64,000 nt of DNA, from the NCBI GenBank assembly GCA_951812925.1, contig OX638370.1:105352897-105416896 (forward strand), in the 5' to 3' direction. The notes beneath the pieces were generated by a model. It was given only the letters and a program-made list of their open reading frames with translations. It was not told where the DNA came from and searched no databases. The translations under genes were made by a program, and so were the position numbers. How positions within the stretch are numbered: the first letter of the stretch is position 1; each line of letters starts with the position of its first letter. Positions 48,032 through 57,900 of the stretch are shown one piece after another. This DNA comes from Calliopum simillimum. Taxonomy: Eukaryota > Arthropoda > Insecta > Diptera > Lauxaniidae.

Positions 48032-49055
48032 GTGTACAGACTATCAAATTGCAAAAATTAATTTGATGAGTTCGAGTTAATTTGGCATCACCCAATTTTG
48101 CCGTCAAAAAAGGATTTGATGAGTTTTTGATAGTGAGAACGCTTCTTCAAAAAATTTGTCAAAAACTTTGAAGAAAATCAAAAATTTTTGACTTTTCGCT
48201 GATTTGACGAGTGATTTAATGAGTTTTTTGAAAATGTGAAAGCAAATACATTTTTCTGTATGCGTATTTTCATTTCAAAACAAGATTTCAACGTCGCTCG
48301 GATGATGAAAGTAAAGAGGAATATGATTTTTTTTTTTATATTATAAGGGTTGTTTTCATTATTTTAAGTAAGGTTGTGGTTGAAAGAAAGCTTAAATAAT
48401 TTAATTTAATTATTAAATAATTTAAATGATGAATTTTATGCACAAAAATATTTTTTTTTTGTAACATAGTAACAAAATAATTTTTATTTGTTTTTTCAAT
48501 AGATGGAATAATTTATTTCTGCAAATAAGATTTATGGTGGAATTAACCAAGAAGTAGCGTTTCGTAACGTGAAGTCTGTCAAAATCTATCAAATGGCAGA
48601 AGCGTGTAAGCGATTAGTGAAATCGTAAAGTAGCAATACGCAACGTTGAGACCGACAATGGATGCTTGTTAACAAAAACTGGAATTTTTCAAGCAATTTT
48701 TAAATTGTAAGGTGACATTTCGAACGTTGCCTAACGTTTTCACTAATCGATGCTACGTTGACAAGCAACCATGACGTTATGTTACGAAACGCTACTTCTT
48801 GGCTAATTCCAGCATTGATTTATGGTATTTCCACTACATTTTAATAATTAATTTCCTTGTTTTTCATCGACGCTTCAATTTTCATAACCAGAATTCATCC
48901 GCTATTGCGATGTTACCTCATCGGCGTACAAAGCAAAACTGAAATTTGAAGAGTGATTTGATGGTGAGTTGTGTACACTCAAATCTCAAAATTAGTGATG
49001 CCAAACAAATTCGAATTCATCAAATTAAAATCGACAAATTTTGATGGTGTGTACA
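48032..49055. mobile_element. ~1-kb MITE with GTGTACA ends, upstream of the Myb/SANT gene
   Basis: The left GTGTACAGACTATCAAATT...TTTGATGAGTTCGAGTTAAT...TTGGCATCAC is mirrored at the right by GTGATGCCAAACAAATTCGA...AATTTTGATGGTGTGTACAC. It is 190 bp or less from the start codon of the gene on the minus strand, so it may lie in or beside that gene's promoter. A second element is nested at 48539-48816. Confidence 0.7.
48539..48816. mobile_element. Nested hairpin MITE with 10-bp direct repeats
   Basis: GGAATTAACCAAGAAGTAGC at the left and its near complement GCTACTTCTTGGCTAATTCC at the right pair over 30 or more bp, including GTTTCGTAACGT. The direct repeat GATTTATGGT at 48529-48538 and 48817-48826 brackets it. 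A 9-10 bp duplication would fit a Mutator-like transposase (inference). The right end carries six extra bases (AGCATT) not matched at the left. Confidence 0.65.
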
Positions 49056-49760
49056 CTGCTATTAGCAATATTTGAAAAATTTTAAGACTATACGTCTCTT
49101 TTCCTACGATTGCCGGAACGGCACTTCCGTTTTGAAATAAATTCGTAATAATTAGAAAAAGTGATGCCAAACAAATTAGACAAATATTTTACGAAAAATG
49201 TTTTTTCGTATGTTTTTCCCCAAATAATAATTCATAAAATTTTGACATAAAAAAAATTATAACCATCCTTATCAGATTTCGAGATTTTGCTATCATGTAT
49301 TTTGATTATCAGCAACAAAATCGAATTAGCCTTACCATCTTATATGGTAGACAGAAAAAATTCACAATTAAAACGTTAAAATGCAAAGAAAACTCTTACC
49401 CTGACAGACGACAGTTTCTGACGGCTTCTGCATTTAGTAAACAGCTGATTTGTTTGTTTACTTGATTTTGTTGAGCAGGTGCAGCTCATCTGCTGATAGT
49501 CCTCGAACCAGTTAGTGCGTTTTTTTTTTTTTTTTATTCTGGTCTTAAAATTAAAAAATTTCATTCTTTTTTATCTATACATATTTTTTATTTAATTTAA
49601 AACTCATTTTTGTTGACTACAATTTCTTTTTTTTTTCTTGTTGAAAATATTTCTTAACTAAAGTGACATTTACGGATTTAATAAAGTAAGAAAACCGTCA
49701 AATTGTTACAATCTATTACAATTCAACAGAGTTGTTATATTGAAATAGTGAATTTCAGTA
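49056..49760. other. Gene-free stretch
   Basis: CTGACAGACGACAGTTTCTG at about 49401 resembles a word in the following duplicated block. No gene was recognised. Confidence 0.4.
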
Positions 49761-49766
49761 CTAATC

Positions 49767-50005
49767 TCCATTAATTTCATGCATTTATATTGAAGAGAAT
49801 GCGGTTCGTATTGGGTATTATGCCCAGTAAAATTCCCAATTAGACTGTCAATGCGCATTTAAGCCGTCGTCTGTCTAGGCTATAATAGTCAACTTTAATT
49901 TCAAGCATTTATGTTGGAGTGGATGCGGTTTGTATTGGTTAGCAAAACTCGAATTGAGACTGCCAATGCGGATGATTTTCGCTGTCGTCTGTCTACCCTA
50001 TAACG
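49767..50005. repeat. Two-copy direct repeat, ~120 bp unit
   Basis: CCATTAATTTCATGCATTTA through GCCGTCGTCTGTCTAGGCTATAA (about 49767-49884) is followed by a diverged second copy, TTAATTTCAAGCATTTATGT through GCTGTCGTCTGTCTACCCTATAA (about 49895-50002). Noncoding. Confidence 0.7.
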
Positions 50006-50075
50006 CTATTTTATAACTTTCGGATAATTTTTGTCGATTCCAAATCAATATGGAGTTATCAACGCTGATAAATAA

Positions 50076-50605
50076 CACAGTGCAACACGAAAAAAAATAA
50101 CCATATACGGGCACCACTACGTGATAAAAGACTAAAAAAAAAAAGACCCGTGTCTCCCAATTTTTCCCAAAGTCCTCCACTTTTTTTTTTATGGGCCGCC
50201 AAAGATTTGGGGCCTCGGTATCATTTTCGTAAAAATGTGATCATTTTCTCAGGCTCATATCTTGCAAACCGTTCAAAATTTCGATTTACTCTCTGAGACA
50301 AAGTTGTAGCTCTTGTCATAAAGAACAAAAATTGCGAACATATAAAATCAAAAAAACTTCACCTTCCAGATCAAAATCGCAAAAAACTTTAAAAAATTCG
50401 ATTTTTTTTTACCTTTTTTCCCGTGTTCAGGTCCATAGGTAGCAAACCGTTCAAAATTCAAGGAAACAATCAACTACAAAAATTTACCTAAGATCTCAAT
50501 AAACAAATTTTTAGAACATATAAACTTCCTAGAGATGATTCTTAACACTGTTTAGGTAGCACCCAAAAGTGAAAAATTTGCCGAAAATTTTTTAATCTCA
50601 CTTTT
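50076..50605. repeat. Left terminal inverted repeat of the 3.9-kb transposon
   Basis: Contains in order CACGTAGTGG-complement sequence, GAGGCCCCAAATC-complement, CGGTTTGCAAGATATGAG-complement, GGTCCATAGGTAGCAAACCG and ACTGTTTAGGTAGCACCC. All of these recur inverted at 53450-53979. Confidence 0.8.
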
Positions 50606-51106
50606 TAATAAAAATCTGGTTTTCTCAAAAAACAGCCCTAGTAAACTTATTTATTCCTAGACTCCGTAAAAGACAATACTTCAAGCTTTTTTTTAAGGTA
50701 TAATACTCCGCATTTACACTTCTAAGACCGGAGATAGTGAGGTTTTTCTAACAAAAGTACTTTCAACAAAAATGTTGATTGTAAATAATTGTCAGTGAGG
50801 AGGCCGAGTGTGTGAGTGCACTGTACCTTCAATGATAGTAAGTGCATTCTAATAAAAATTCTCAAGCTGGTGGGTGAGTTCCCGTTTCCAAACTATTAAA
50901 CAACTACCTGGAAGCAAACATCTGCATTGAATTCACATAAAAACAAGCCAAAATATAAAAATACCTGGAAACACATTGTCATAAAGATGAAATTGTGAAC
51001 ATATAAAATCAAAAAACTTCTATCAAAAAACTACCTGGAAGCAAACATCTGCATTGACCGTTTAGGTAGCGCTTAGGTATCACGCACCGACAGCAGCAGC
51101 ACACAA

Positions 51107-51113
51107 TATAAAA
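51107..51113 (+). promoter_or_regulatory. TATA box of the transposase gene
   Basis: TATAAAA (followed by GCGACACG) lies about 150 bases upstream of the ATG at 51260, with GGCATTACACAG about 28 bases further as a possible initiator. It lies outside the inverted repeat, in the unique internal part of the element. Confidence 0.55.
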
Positions 51114-51259
51114 GCGACACGACGCTCACATCGAGGCATTACACAGCGCGACGTCAACGAGAGCTCAGCGGTGAAAGTTATAAAGTGACAGCGAAAGTAA
51201 AAAAAGTGAAAGTGTTATTGCATAATTCGCACACAACATTGGCAACTGACAATTTCAAT

Positions 51260-53207
51260 ATGCAGTGTGAAAAAATTGATTTATTTTGCTACGTTTGCGG
51301 TCATCAAACCAGAAAAAAAACATCTACAAGATTTCAGAAGGAAAAGAATCTTTTAACTAGTAAATTCAAAAGAGCATATACATTGTTTTTCGACGAAGTG
51401 GACTTGACCGGTGAAAATTACACACCTAATACAGTGTGTCGCCAATGTTATAACAATCTCATGGCATGGTTGAGTGGAGGCAGAGGTACTATGAAGTATT
51501 GTAAGCCGGTAAACTGGATTAATCGCCCAGGTGATCATGATGCAACCAGTTGCTATGCATGCGTAAATTACACATGTGGTCTAAATCGACATGCTGAGAA
51601 GATCAAAATTTATAAAGCAACTGCAACAGCCACACTACCAGTGCTTGTACCTGAAAATTTTGTATCACCAAGGCCGCCAACTCCAGATCGTAGTACAGAA
51701 TGTACAGGAATGACTAGAGCAAGTGGTGTTACTTATGAAGATCCATTTGATACCGATTATGAGCCCCAACAGGGAAGAGATGGACCACAACTAATAACAC
51801 AAATGGAAATGGATTTCATTGTGGCCATATTGGGATTATCGCAGCGACTTGCAATATTTTTGACAGCTTTTTTAAAGCAAAGAAAACTCACACATGCTAA
51901 TGTTAACTCTACGGCGTACCGCAAACGACAAGCTGAATTTCAGATGCTCTACGCTCTAAATGATGACAATTCGTTCGCTTACTGCAACGATATAAAAGCT
52001 TTGGTGGTAAAAATGGGAATGAACTACATCGCTAGTGAGTGGAGATTATTTATTGATGGTTCTGTTTCAAGCTTGAAAGCAGTGTTGTTGCATGTGTCGA
52101 ACCGAAAACCTTCCATTCCGCTAGCAATGGGTATCAACATGAAAGAAAGCTATGAAACATTGAAAGATATAATGGAAAAAATCAAATATTACGAAAATAA
52201 ATGGAAGATTTGCTGTGATTTGAAGGTCATCAACATTTTGCAAGGGATCATCGATAAGGGCGGCTTCCCAAAATTCTTTTGTTTTCTTTGTAATTGGGAT
52301 TCACGCTCACCTCTGAATCAATTCCAATGTAATTCGTGGAGGCCAAGAGGAAGTGTGGATGAACAAATACAACAACATAGACTGAAGAATGCACCTTTAA
52401 TTGACAATACTCAAGACATCTTGCTGCCACCGCTCCATATAAAATTGGGAATTGTTAAAAAATTCATCGAAGTGGCCGTTGTAAATTGTCCAAACGCATT
52501 CGACTATTTGAAAAGCGTTTTCCCAAAGCGTAGCGATGACAAAATTAGAAAAGGTATTGTAGTAAATTTAAAACGAATTTTTGTTCACCTAATTGTACTA
52601 TTTACACTATGTTAATGTTTTCTTTTCTGTCTTCATATTTTGATTTCATTTAACAGGCGTACTTAATGGCCCTGACATTAGAAAGCTATTCAAGAGCAAC
52701 TTTGATTCATCGCTTGATGAAAATCATTCAATGGCATGGATTTGCCTTCAGCGTGTATGCACCAGAGTCTTGGGAGGGGATCGAGACGCGGAACCGGAAG
52801 CAAGAGAATGGGTGAAAGAAATGCTGCATTATTTTGAGATAATCGGCGCATCGATGACATTAAAGCTGCATTTTCTTCATTTTCATTTTGACGATTTTAT
52901 CAAACAACTCCCTACCGAATCCGATGAGCAAGGAGAACGGTTTCACCAAACCACAATGCCCATGGAAAAACGGTACAAAGGCAAAAACCTCGACGCATTG
53001 CTTGCAGAGGTGTGTTGGTGGAGTCACAAGATCACCCTGTATGATGTTAATGAAGTATTTGAAGAAAGAGCTGATGATGGAGGGCAGTCTGGAAGCAACG
53101 TGCCTGTGGACACCATAAGTTCTGAATCAGAGTCAGATTCGGACGACGATTTGGATCCACAACTTAAGAGAGCGCGATTTGCAAGTCCAGGGCCATCAAC
53201 ATTATAA
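51260..53207 (+). CDS. Two-exon transposase of the 3.9-kb element, 614 residues, apparently intact
   Basis: Exon 1 at 51260-52553 ends AAAAG|GTATTG; exon 2 at 52657-53207 follows TTTAACAG; the join reads KIRKGVLNGPDIRK with no stop. The frame is open upstream to 51185, and the first ATG is chosen. N-terminal cysteine pairs C10xxC13 and C60xxC63 have the spacing of a ZAD-like zinc domain; a third pair is C98/C101. The core resembles widespread uncharacterised arthropod element proteins: D266 (WRLFIDGSVSSLKAVLLH), D320 (KICCDLKV), C341xxC344 (FFCFLCNWDSR), H393 (LPPLHIKLGIVKKF), then LHFLHFHFDDF and SDEQGERFHQ, giving E522 or E525 as the last acid. D-D-CxxC-H-E follows the RNase H-fold pattern of CACTA/Chapaev-type transposases. 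The acidic tail (SESESDSDDD) is followed by a basic patch. The catalytic assignment is inference. Confidence 0.8.
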
Positions 53208-53449
53208 ACATAATACGAATACTTTTTTTTAATATTTCTGTAATAGATAGCATAGTATCTCAATGTTGAAATAAATAAAAAACACATGAAATTAAAAAAC
53301 GGTGTTAAGAATAATTCCCAGGAAGTTTATATGTTCTAGAAATTTGTTTATTGAGATCTTAGGTAAATTTTTGTAGTTGATTGTTTCCTTGAATTTTGAA
53401 CGGTTTGCTACCTATGGACCTGAACAGGAGAAAAAGGTAAAAAAAATGA

Positions 53450-53979
53450 AATTAAAAAATTTTCGGCAAATTTTTACTTTTGGCTGCTACCTAAACAGTG
53501 TTAAGAATCATCTCTAGGAAGTTTATATGTTCTAGAAATTTGTTTATTGAGATCTTAGGTAAATTTTTGTAGTTGATTGTTTCCTTGAATTTTGAACGGT
53601 TTGCTACCTATGGACCTGAACACGGGAAAAAAGGTAAAAAAAAATCGAATTTTTTAAAGTTTTTTGCGATTTTGATCTGGAAGGTGAAGTTTTTTTGATT
53701 TTATATGTTCGCAGTTTTTGTTGTTTATGACAAGAGCTACAACTTTGCCTCAGAGAGTAAATCGAAATTCTGAACGGTTTGCAAGATATGAGCCTGAGAA
53801 AATGATCACATTTTTACGAAAATGATACCGAGGCCCCAAATCTTTGGCGGCCCATAAAAAAAAAAGTGGAGGACTTTGGGAAAAATTGGGAGACACGGGT
53901 CTTTTTTTTTTAGTCTTTTATCACGTAGTGGTGTCCGTATATTGTTATTTTGCCATGACTTAAAAAATTACACACAGTG
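53450..53979. repeat. Right terminal inverted repeat of the 3.9-kb transposon
   Basis: Inverted copy of 50076-50605. Its inner ~220 bp (AGTGTTAAGAATCATCTCTA through GGACCTGAACACGGG) is also present as a direct copy at 53300-53450 (GGTGTTAAGAATAATTCCCA through GGACCTGAACAGGAG), so the right end is longer than the left. Confidence 0.75.
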
Positions 53980-54050
53980 TAATTTAAGAGCAAATGCTGA
54001 GGTTCTCACCACCAGGATTTTTACTCAAAATGGGATAAACGATTCTGTTA

Positions 54051-54122
54051 GTGAAGTCACACGAAGGGCATCACCTCCCTCCGCTTGCCAACGAATTTCC
54101 CGTGCCTTTCGTGTGACTTCGC
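54051..54122. repeat. 72-bp near-perfect hairpin upstream of ATPsynF
   Basis: GTGAAGTCACACGAAGGGCA (54051-54070) pairs with TGCCTTTCGTGTGACTTCGC (54103-54122) around a 32-base CT-rich loop containing CACCTCCCTCCGC. It could be a tiny MITE remnant or a transcribed stem-loop. It lies about 150 bp before the ATPsynF first exon. Confidence 0.55.
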
Positions 54123-54346
54123 ATTATGAATGAGCATCGCATTACTATTTTTCTAAATATTTTGGCATCACTGGTGTTATGTAAAAAAAAACTAAGATTT
54201 TGACAGTTCGACCTAACCAAGAATTGTGCACGAGTGAAAGAGAAGAAATTATCATCGTCGAAGTAGCGAAGCATAGAGGTACGAATCGTTGTAGAGGCAA
54301 AAATTTACGAAAAAAATAATTTTTTATTCTATTTCATTTTAGAAAA

Positions 54347-54806
54347 ATGGCTTTCGGTGATTATCCAGCTGAATATAATCCAAAGGTGCACGGACCATAC
54401 GATCCAGCACGATTCTATGGCAAAGGTAACTTATTCTGGATAAAAAATTGACATTACGTAATGTCACACTTTGCTGTCAAAATTTTCTTAATTCGCGGAC
54501 TTTATGTAATGGAGGAAAACTTATTTATTCTTTTTACCTCTTTTTTTGCACTGTGCCATAGCTGATGTACCTTTTGGACAAGTGAAAGTTGGCGAAATAG
54601 GTGCCTGGCTCTCACGCCGCAATAAGACTCCATCAGCAATTTCTGGCGCTTTCAGTCGTGCCTGGTGGCGTTGGCAGCACAAGTATGTCCAACCCAAGCG
54701 TGCTGGCATTGCACCATTCTTCCAATTGACATTGGCTTGCATGACCTTTTTCTACGCCATCAACTATGGCAAGATTAGGCATCACAGGAACTACAAATAT
54801 CATTAA
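54347..54806 (+). CDS. ATPsynF: ATP synthase subunit f, mitochondrial
   Basis: Coding exons 54347-54425 and 54562-54806 (CAAAG|GTAAC to GCCATAG) give 107 residues, the length of the Drosophila protein. The N-terminus MAFGDYPAEYNPKVHGPYDP, the middle FGQVKVGEIGAWLSRR and AFSRAWWRWQHKYVQPKRAG, and the end YGKIRHHRNYKYH are diagnostic. Subunit f is a small single-span subunit of the membrane Fo sector of complex V in the inner mitochondrial membrane, helping dimer and stalk assembly; the span is about residues 77-97 (IAPFFQLTLACMTFFYAI). A noncoding first exon probably ends at 54278 (CATAGAG|GTACG), with the acceptor at ATTTTAG|AAAAATGG just before the ATG. AATAAA signals follow at 54894 and 54934. 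It is convergent with the ZNF511-like gene. Confidence 0.97.
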
Positions 54807-54893
54807 ACTTTGTGCTCTTGGTTGAAGGTAGCTGGGATTCGGCTTTTAGCAACGATGGCGGTGTTCAATAATGAATTAAAAAAAAAAAAAAAT

Positions 54894-54939
54894 AATAAAT
54901 TTGCGATTTGTTAAGTACTTTCACAATAACTAAAATAAA
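54894..54939 (+). terminator. Polyadenylation signals of ATPsynF
   Basis: AATAAA at 54894-54899 and again at 54934-54939, 88 and 128 bases after the stop codon. Confidence 0.6.
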
Positions 54940-55137
54940 TTTATGCGGCAGTGTCCAAGGAATAGTTAAGCATCATAATTAATGCAAGTTTAGTTCGCGA
55001 GAATCAAAGGAATTTGTATAATCACAAGTTTTTGGACGTAGTGTTGATCGAAAGTATTCAAGTTAAAAAGTGCTGAACTTATTGAACGAATAGATTAATT
55101 TGGTATTTGATATGTTGAACTATTTCATAGAACTCTA

Positions 55138-55893
55138 GCAGGCCAGTTCCGTAATCCGTGTGGTTTCAATTACTATTCGTTGAGGAGGCTTTTTGATGAA
55201 AATGGTGAGTACCACGATAAAAAGTAACAGAATCTTTTTTGCGGAGAATTACAGGCTCTACAAATAATATTGATTTGCATTAGCGAAAAAGTAACAGTTT
55301 AAGAAATATTCTTAAAAAACTTCAAAAAGTCGAAAAATCTACTTAATCGAATATTTCCAAAACAGTTTCTTTTTCGTAAATACTGATCAATCAGACCTGT
55401 TCCGTAATCCGTGTGGTTTCAATTACTTCTCTTTAAGGATGCTTTTTAATGAAAACGGTGGGTCGAACGATTAAAAGTATTAGAATTTTTTTTTGTGGAG
55501 AATAAAAGGTTCTGCAAATAATATTGATTTGTATTCACGAAAATGTAACCGTTTAGGATATAATATTCGATATTTTTTTCGACTTTTTGTGGTTTTTTAA
55601 GAATATTTCCTAAACGGTTACTTTTTCGTTAATGCAAATCAATATTATTTGCAGAACCAGTAAAAGATATTCTTAAACTTTTTATCGTTAGACCCACCGT
55701 TTTCATTAAAAAGCCTCCTAAATGAAAAGTAATTGAAACCACGCAGATTTTGGAACAGGCCTGAATATTATTTGTAGAACATGTAATTTTCCACAACAAA
55801 GATTCTAATACTTTTTATCGTGTGACTCATCATTATCATCAAAAAGCCTTCTAAATAAAAATTAATTGAAACCACGCGGATTACGGAACAGGG
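55138..55893. mobile_element. Cluster of nested CAGGCCTGTTCCG hairpin MITEs
   Basis: Plus-orientation ends at about 55138 (CAGGCCAGTTCCGTAATCCG) and 55394 (CAGACCTGTTCCGTAATCCG) and minus-orientation ends at about 55735-55763 (GGAACAGGCCTG) and 55873-55890 (CGGATTACGGAACAGGGC) show one element inserted into another of the same family as 44498-44860. Arms share GTGGTTTCAATTACT and TAAAAAGTA-type segments. It lies between the convergent ATPsynF and ZNF511-like genes. Confidence 0.75.
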
Positions 55894-56481
55894 CTTTAGA
55901 TATTCGTTTGGGTTCTAATCGCAACGGACGATGGGCCAACTTCTTTTCGGTTGGTTAAATAACGTATGGGCTCTTAGCTTAATCCTCGTTGATTAACATA
56001 GGATAGATACAAATACTAAAATGAGGTTTTTGAAAATGAATAAAGCTTCAAAGGTGCGTATACTGATACGTATAAAACCAAAGAAACCAAAATTTCATTA
56101 CAATAAATGAAGTTTTTTGTTTTAAATTGAATAATTCCGTTCAAGGTGGTAAAGTCATATATGTAATATGAATTGACTGGCTTTTTGTTAGCAGTGAATA
56201 AAATTGGGCTGTTTTTACAGAATTATTTTTACTTGATAGTGTGGAGTTGATGACCTTAAGTTTAAAAAATTGTATGGGTCAAATAACCGAATATTATGGC
56301 ACAAAATGTGTCCTTTATGGATTTACTCCACATTCAAAAAAATCGATTCAAATATTAAAACTCCATAACTTTTATTCAACTTATTTCCTGTAATCAATTA
56401 AATTATACATTATTACAAAACTTAGTCTATTAAATTCTAACAAATTCAAATTCTTATTTATTAAAATGATCCACTTATAGT
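55894..56481. other. Intergenic region between convergent genes
   Basis: No gene. TTTATT at 56457-56462 is an AATAAA for the minus-strand ZNF511-like gene, 20 bases past its stop; a further TTTATT at about 56370 is an alternative. Confidence 0.5.
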
Positions 56482-57243
56482 TCATGACATTTCTTCCAAC
56501 GCCTCTGAAAGGTTCTGCAAATTATTTAACGTTGCACCCTCCTTTTGCGCAGCTGCAGTATTTTTTTGTTGCTTGCCAGTAGCTGCATTGAAAGTTTTAG
56601 TTTTCTGATGACCAAATGAGTATACTTGTTTCTTCTGTTTATTTGTGGTTTGTTTGTTCTCCTCAATCATTGTTGTATCCAAATCCATAGCATTACTATT
56701 TTTGCACTTTTCATCATGCTGCTGTGCATGAGGTAGCTGATCAAAACGAAAGTTTCCTGGAAATTTATGTACCTCAATACAATGCTGCTTACGCAGAGTT
56801 GGCGATAACAAACGCAACTTGCACTCTTCCAAAAAACATTCATACATCAGCTCACCGCGTGCCACACGCGCTGCAAAATAGGAATCATGTTGTTCAGAGA
56901 TGTGTAGATCAAGTAAATGCGGGGTTGGTAGCGATTTATTGCATTGAGCACATATATAACGATGAATGCTATTGTAGTGCGACTGATAAGCAGCAACGCT
57001 TTCGAAGAAACGCTTACAACTGGGTACATTGCAGTAGATTTCAGTTGACTGAGAATGCACTGAATCCGCTGAAGTGTCTAGTACTGAGTCAGTGTCGTCT
57101 ATACCATCGGCAGTGATGACACCAAGTTTTTTATATTTTGGTAAAATGCACTCATTGACAGGCGTAAAGAAATCATCATTGCTACATTTATAACCCGGTG
57201 GAATATTTATTAATAATTTACGTATTTGCGACGGAGATAACAT
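56482..57243 (-). CDS. ZNF511: ZNF511-like C2H2 zinc-finger protein
   Basis: A single exon of 253 residues starting MLSPSQIRKLLINIPPGYKC. Three C2H2 fingers are visible. Finger 1 has C71, C76, H89 and H94 (CNVPSCKRFFESVAAYQSHY). Finger 2 has C98, C101, H114 and H119 (ICAQCNKSLPTPHLLDLH). Finger 3 has C136, C141, H154 and H159 (ECFLEECKLRLLSPTLRKQH), followed by KFPGNFRFDQ. The finger spacing, the HDSYF segment after finger 2 and the VHKFPxxFRFD end match the ZNF511 family, conserved from insects to mammals. The tail is Q/K-rich and low complexity. The family is nuclear, probably a DNA or RNA binder; the precise role is not well known. It lies 165 bp downstream of OST4 on the same strand. Confidence 0.88.
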   Translation of the reverse strand: MLSPSQIRKLLINIPPGYKCSNDDFFTPVNECILPKYKKLGVITADGIDDTDSVLDTSADSVHSQSTEIYCNVPSCKRFFESVAAYQSHYNSIHRYICAQCNKSLPTPHLLDLHISEQHDSYFAARVARGELMYECFLEECKLRLLSPTLRKQHCIEVHKFPGNFRFDQLPHAQQHDEKCKNSNAMDLDTTMIEENKQTTNKQKKQVYSFGHQKTKTFNAATGKQQKNTAAAQKEGATLNNLQNLSEALEEMS

Positions 57244-57407
57244 TTTTGCGTTGTGCCTCGTTGACAGCTGGTAAAAATGTCAGTTGTCAGAAATTAAGAA
57301 AAACAAAATGCTCTTTTCTTATATGTAGGTAAATCAAATTTTATTTTACATGTAAAATTCTTAAACTAAACAAATGGAAAATAATGTTTTGGCAAATTTA
57401 TAGTCCT

Positions 57408-57600
57408 TTATTTTGCCTTTGGTGCACCACTTCTGCAAATGCAATAAGAAAACAATTTGTTTAGGATTCATGTAGTTTATTCAACTTTAATTTACTTACT
57501 TTCCAGTGTTTTCATTGATGTAGTGATAGGCAACCACTAGCAGAAATAGGAAAACACCCAAAACATTTGAGAAAATGGCCAATTGCACGTCCGTAATCAT
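57408..57600 (-). CDS. Ost4: OST4, oligosaccharyltransferase complex subunit 4
   Basis: Exon 1 at 57500-57600 reads [20 protein letters not shown] then [13 protein letters not shown]. It ends GGAAA|GTAAGT and joins exon 2 (57408-57432, after TTTGCAG), which adds KSGAPKAK and a stop, giving 41 residues. OST4 is the tiny single-span subunit of the ER oligosaccharyltransferase that transfers the glycan from dolichol to asparagine. The membrane helix spans about residues 6-27. A 5' UTR intron is predicted at 57627-57850 (CGCTG|GTAAGTACTT to ATTTTGCAG|CAAACC), with the upstream noncoding exon starting near 57900. The ORF is too short for ordinary gene finders, but the match is unmistakable. Confidence 0.95.
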
Positions 57601-57900
57601 TTTTTTTTTTTCGTTTTGTTGGTTTGCTGCAAAATATCAATATGATGGGTAGGAACTTAGTGCGTTTTTTGTATCAAAAGGCGGTCCAACAAATGACGTC
57701 AAAATGTCATTGTTGACACGTCAGTCTATTTTTTTATTATTGCATTTTTTCAGTAATCTTTGTATTATGGATTAAATTCTGCACTTGTAATACATTTATT
57801 TCAAGGCAGCGATTATCATTCTATAATTTTACACTATTGCAAGTACTTACCAGCGAAAAAACCTTGAATTTTCTGGAAAATAAGCAAAAACACCGGCTTG

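Larger units (their letters stand above)
50076..53979 (+). mobile_element. Autonomous DNA transposon with ~530-bp terminal inverted repeats and an intact transposase
   Basis: The left end CACAGTGCAACACGAAAAAA and the complement of the right end, CACTGTGTGTAATTTTTT, converge into the same sequence (AATAACNATATACGGNCACC, CACTACGTGATAAAAG). The two ends then match over roughly 530 bp, with a ~25-bp mismatch near the tips. TAA is found on both outer sides (50073-50075 and 53980-53982), a candidate 3-bp duplication. The right arm holds a direct duplication of the inner ~220 bp (53300-53500 repeated from about 53500). Between the arms are a TATA box and the two-exon transposase gene. CAC ends, a TAA duplication and the catalytic layout would fit the CACTA/Chapaev group; that placement is inference. 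Confidence 0.85.

Noticed and set aside
52731..53287. Separate second transposase gene starting at 52731
   Set aside because: The frame begins upstream at an AG acceptor (52656) and joins exon 1 in phase, so it is exon 2.
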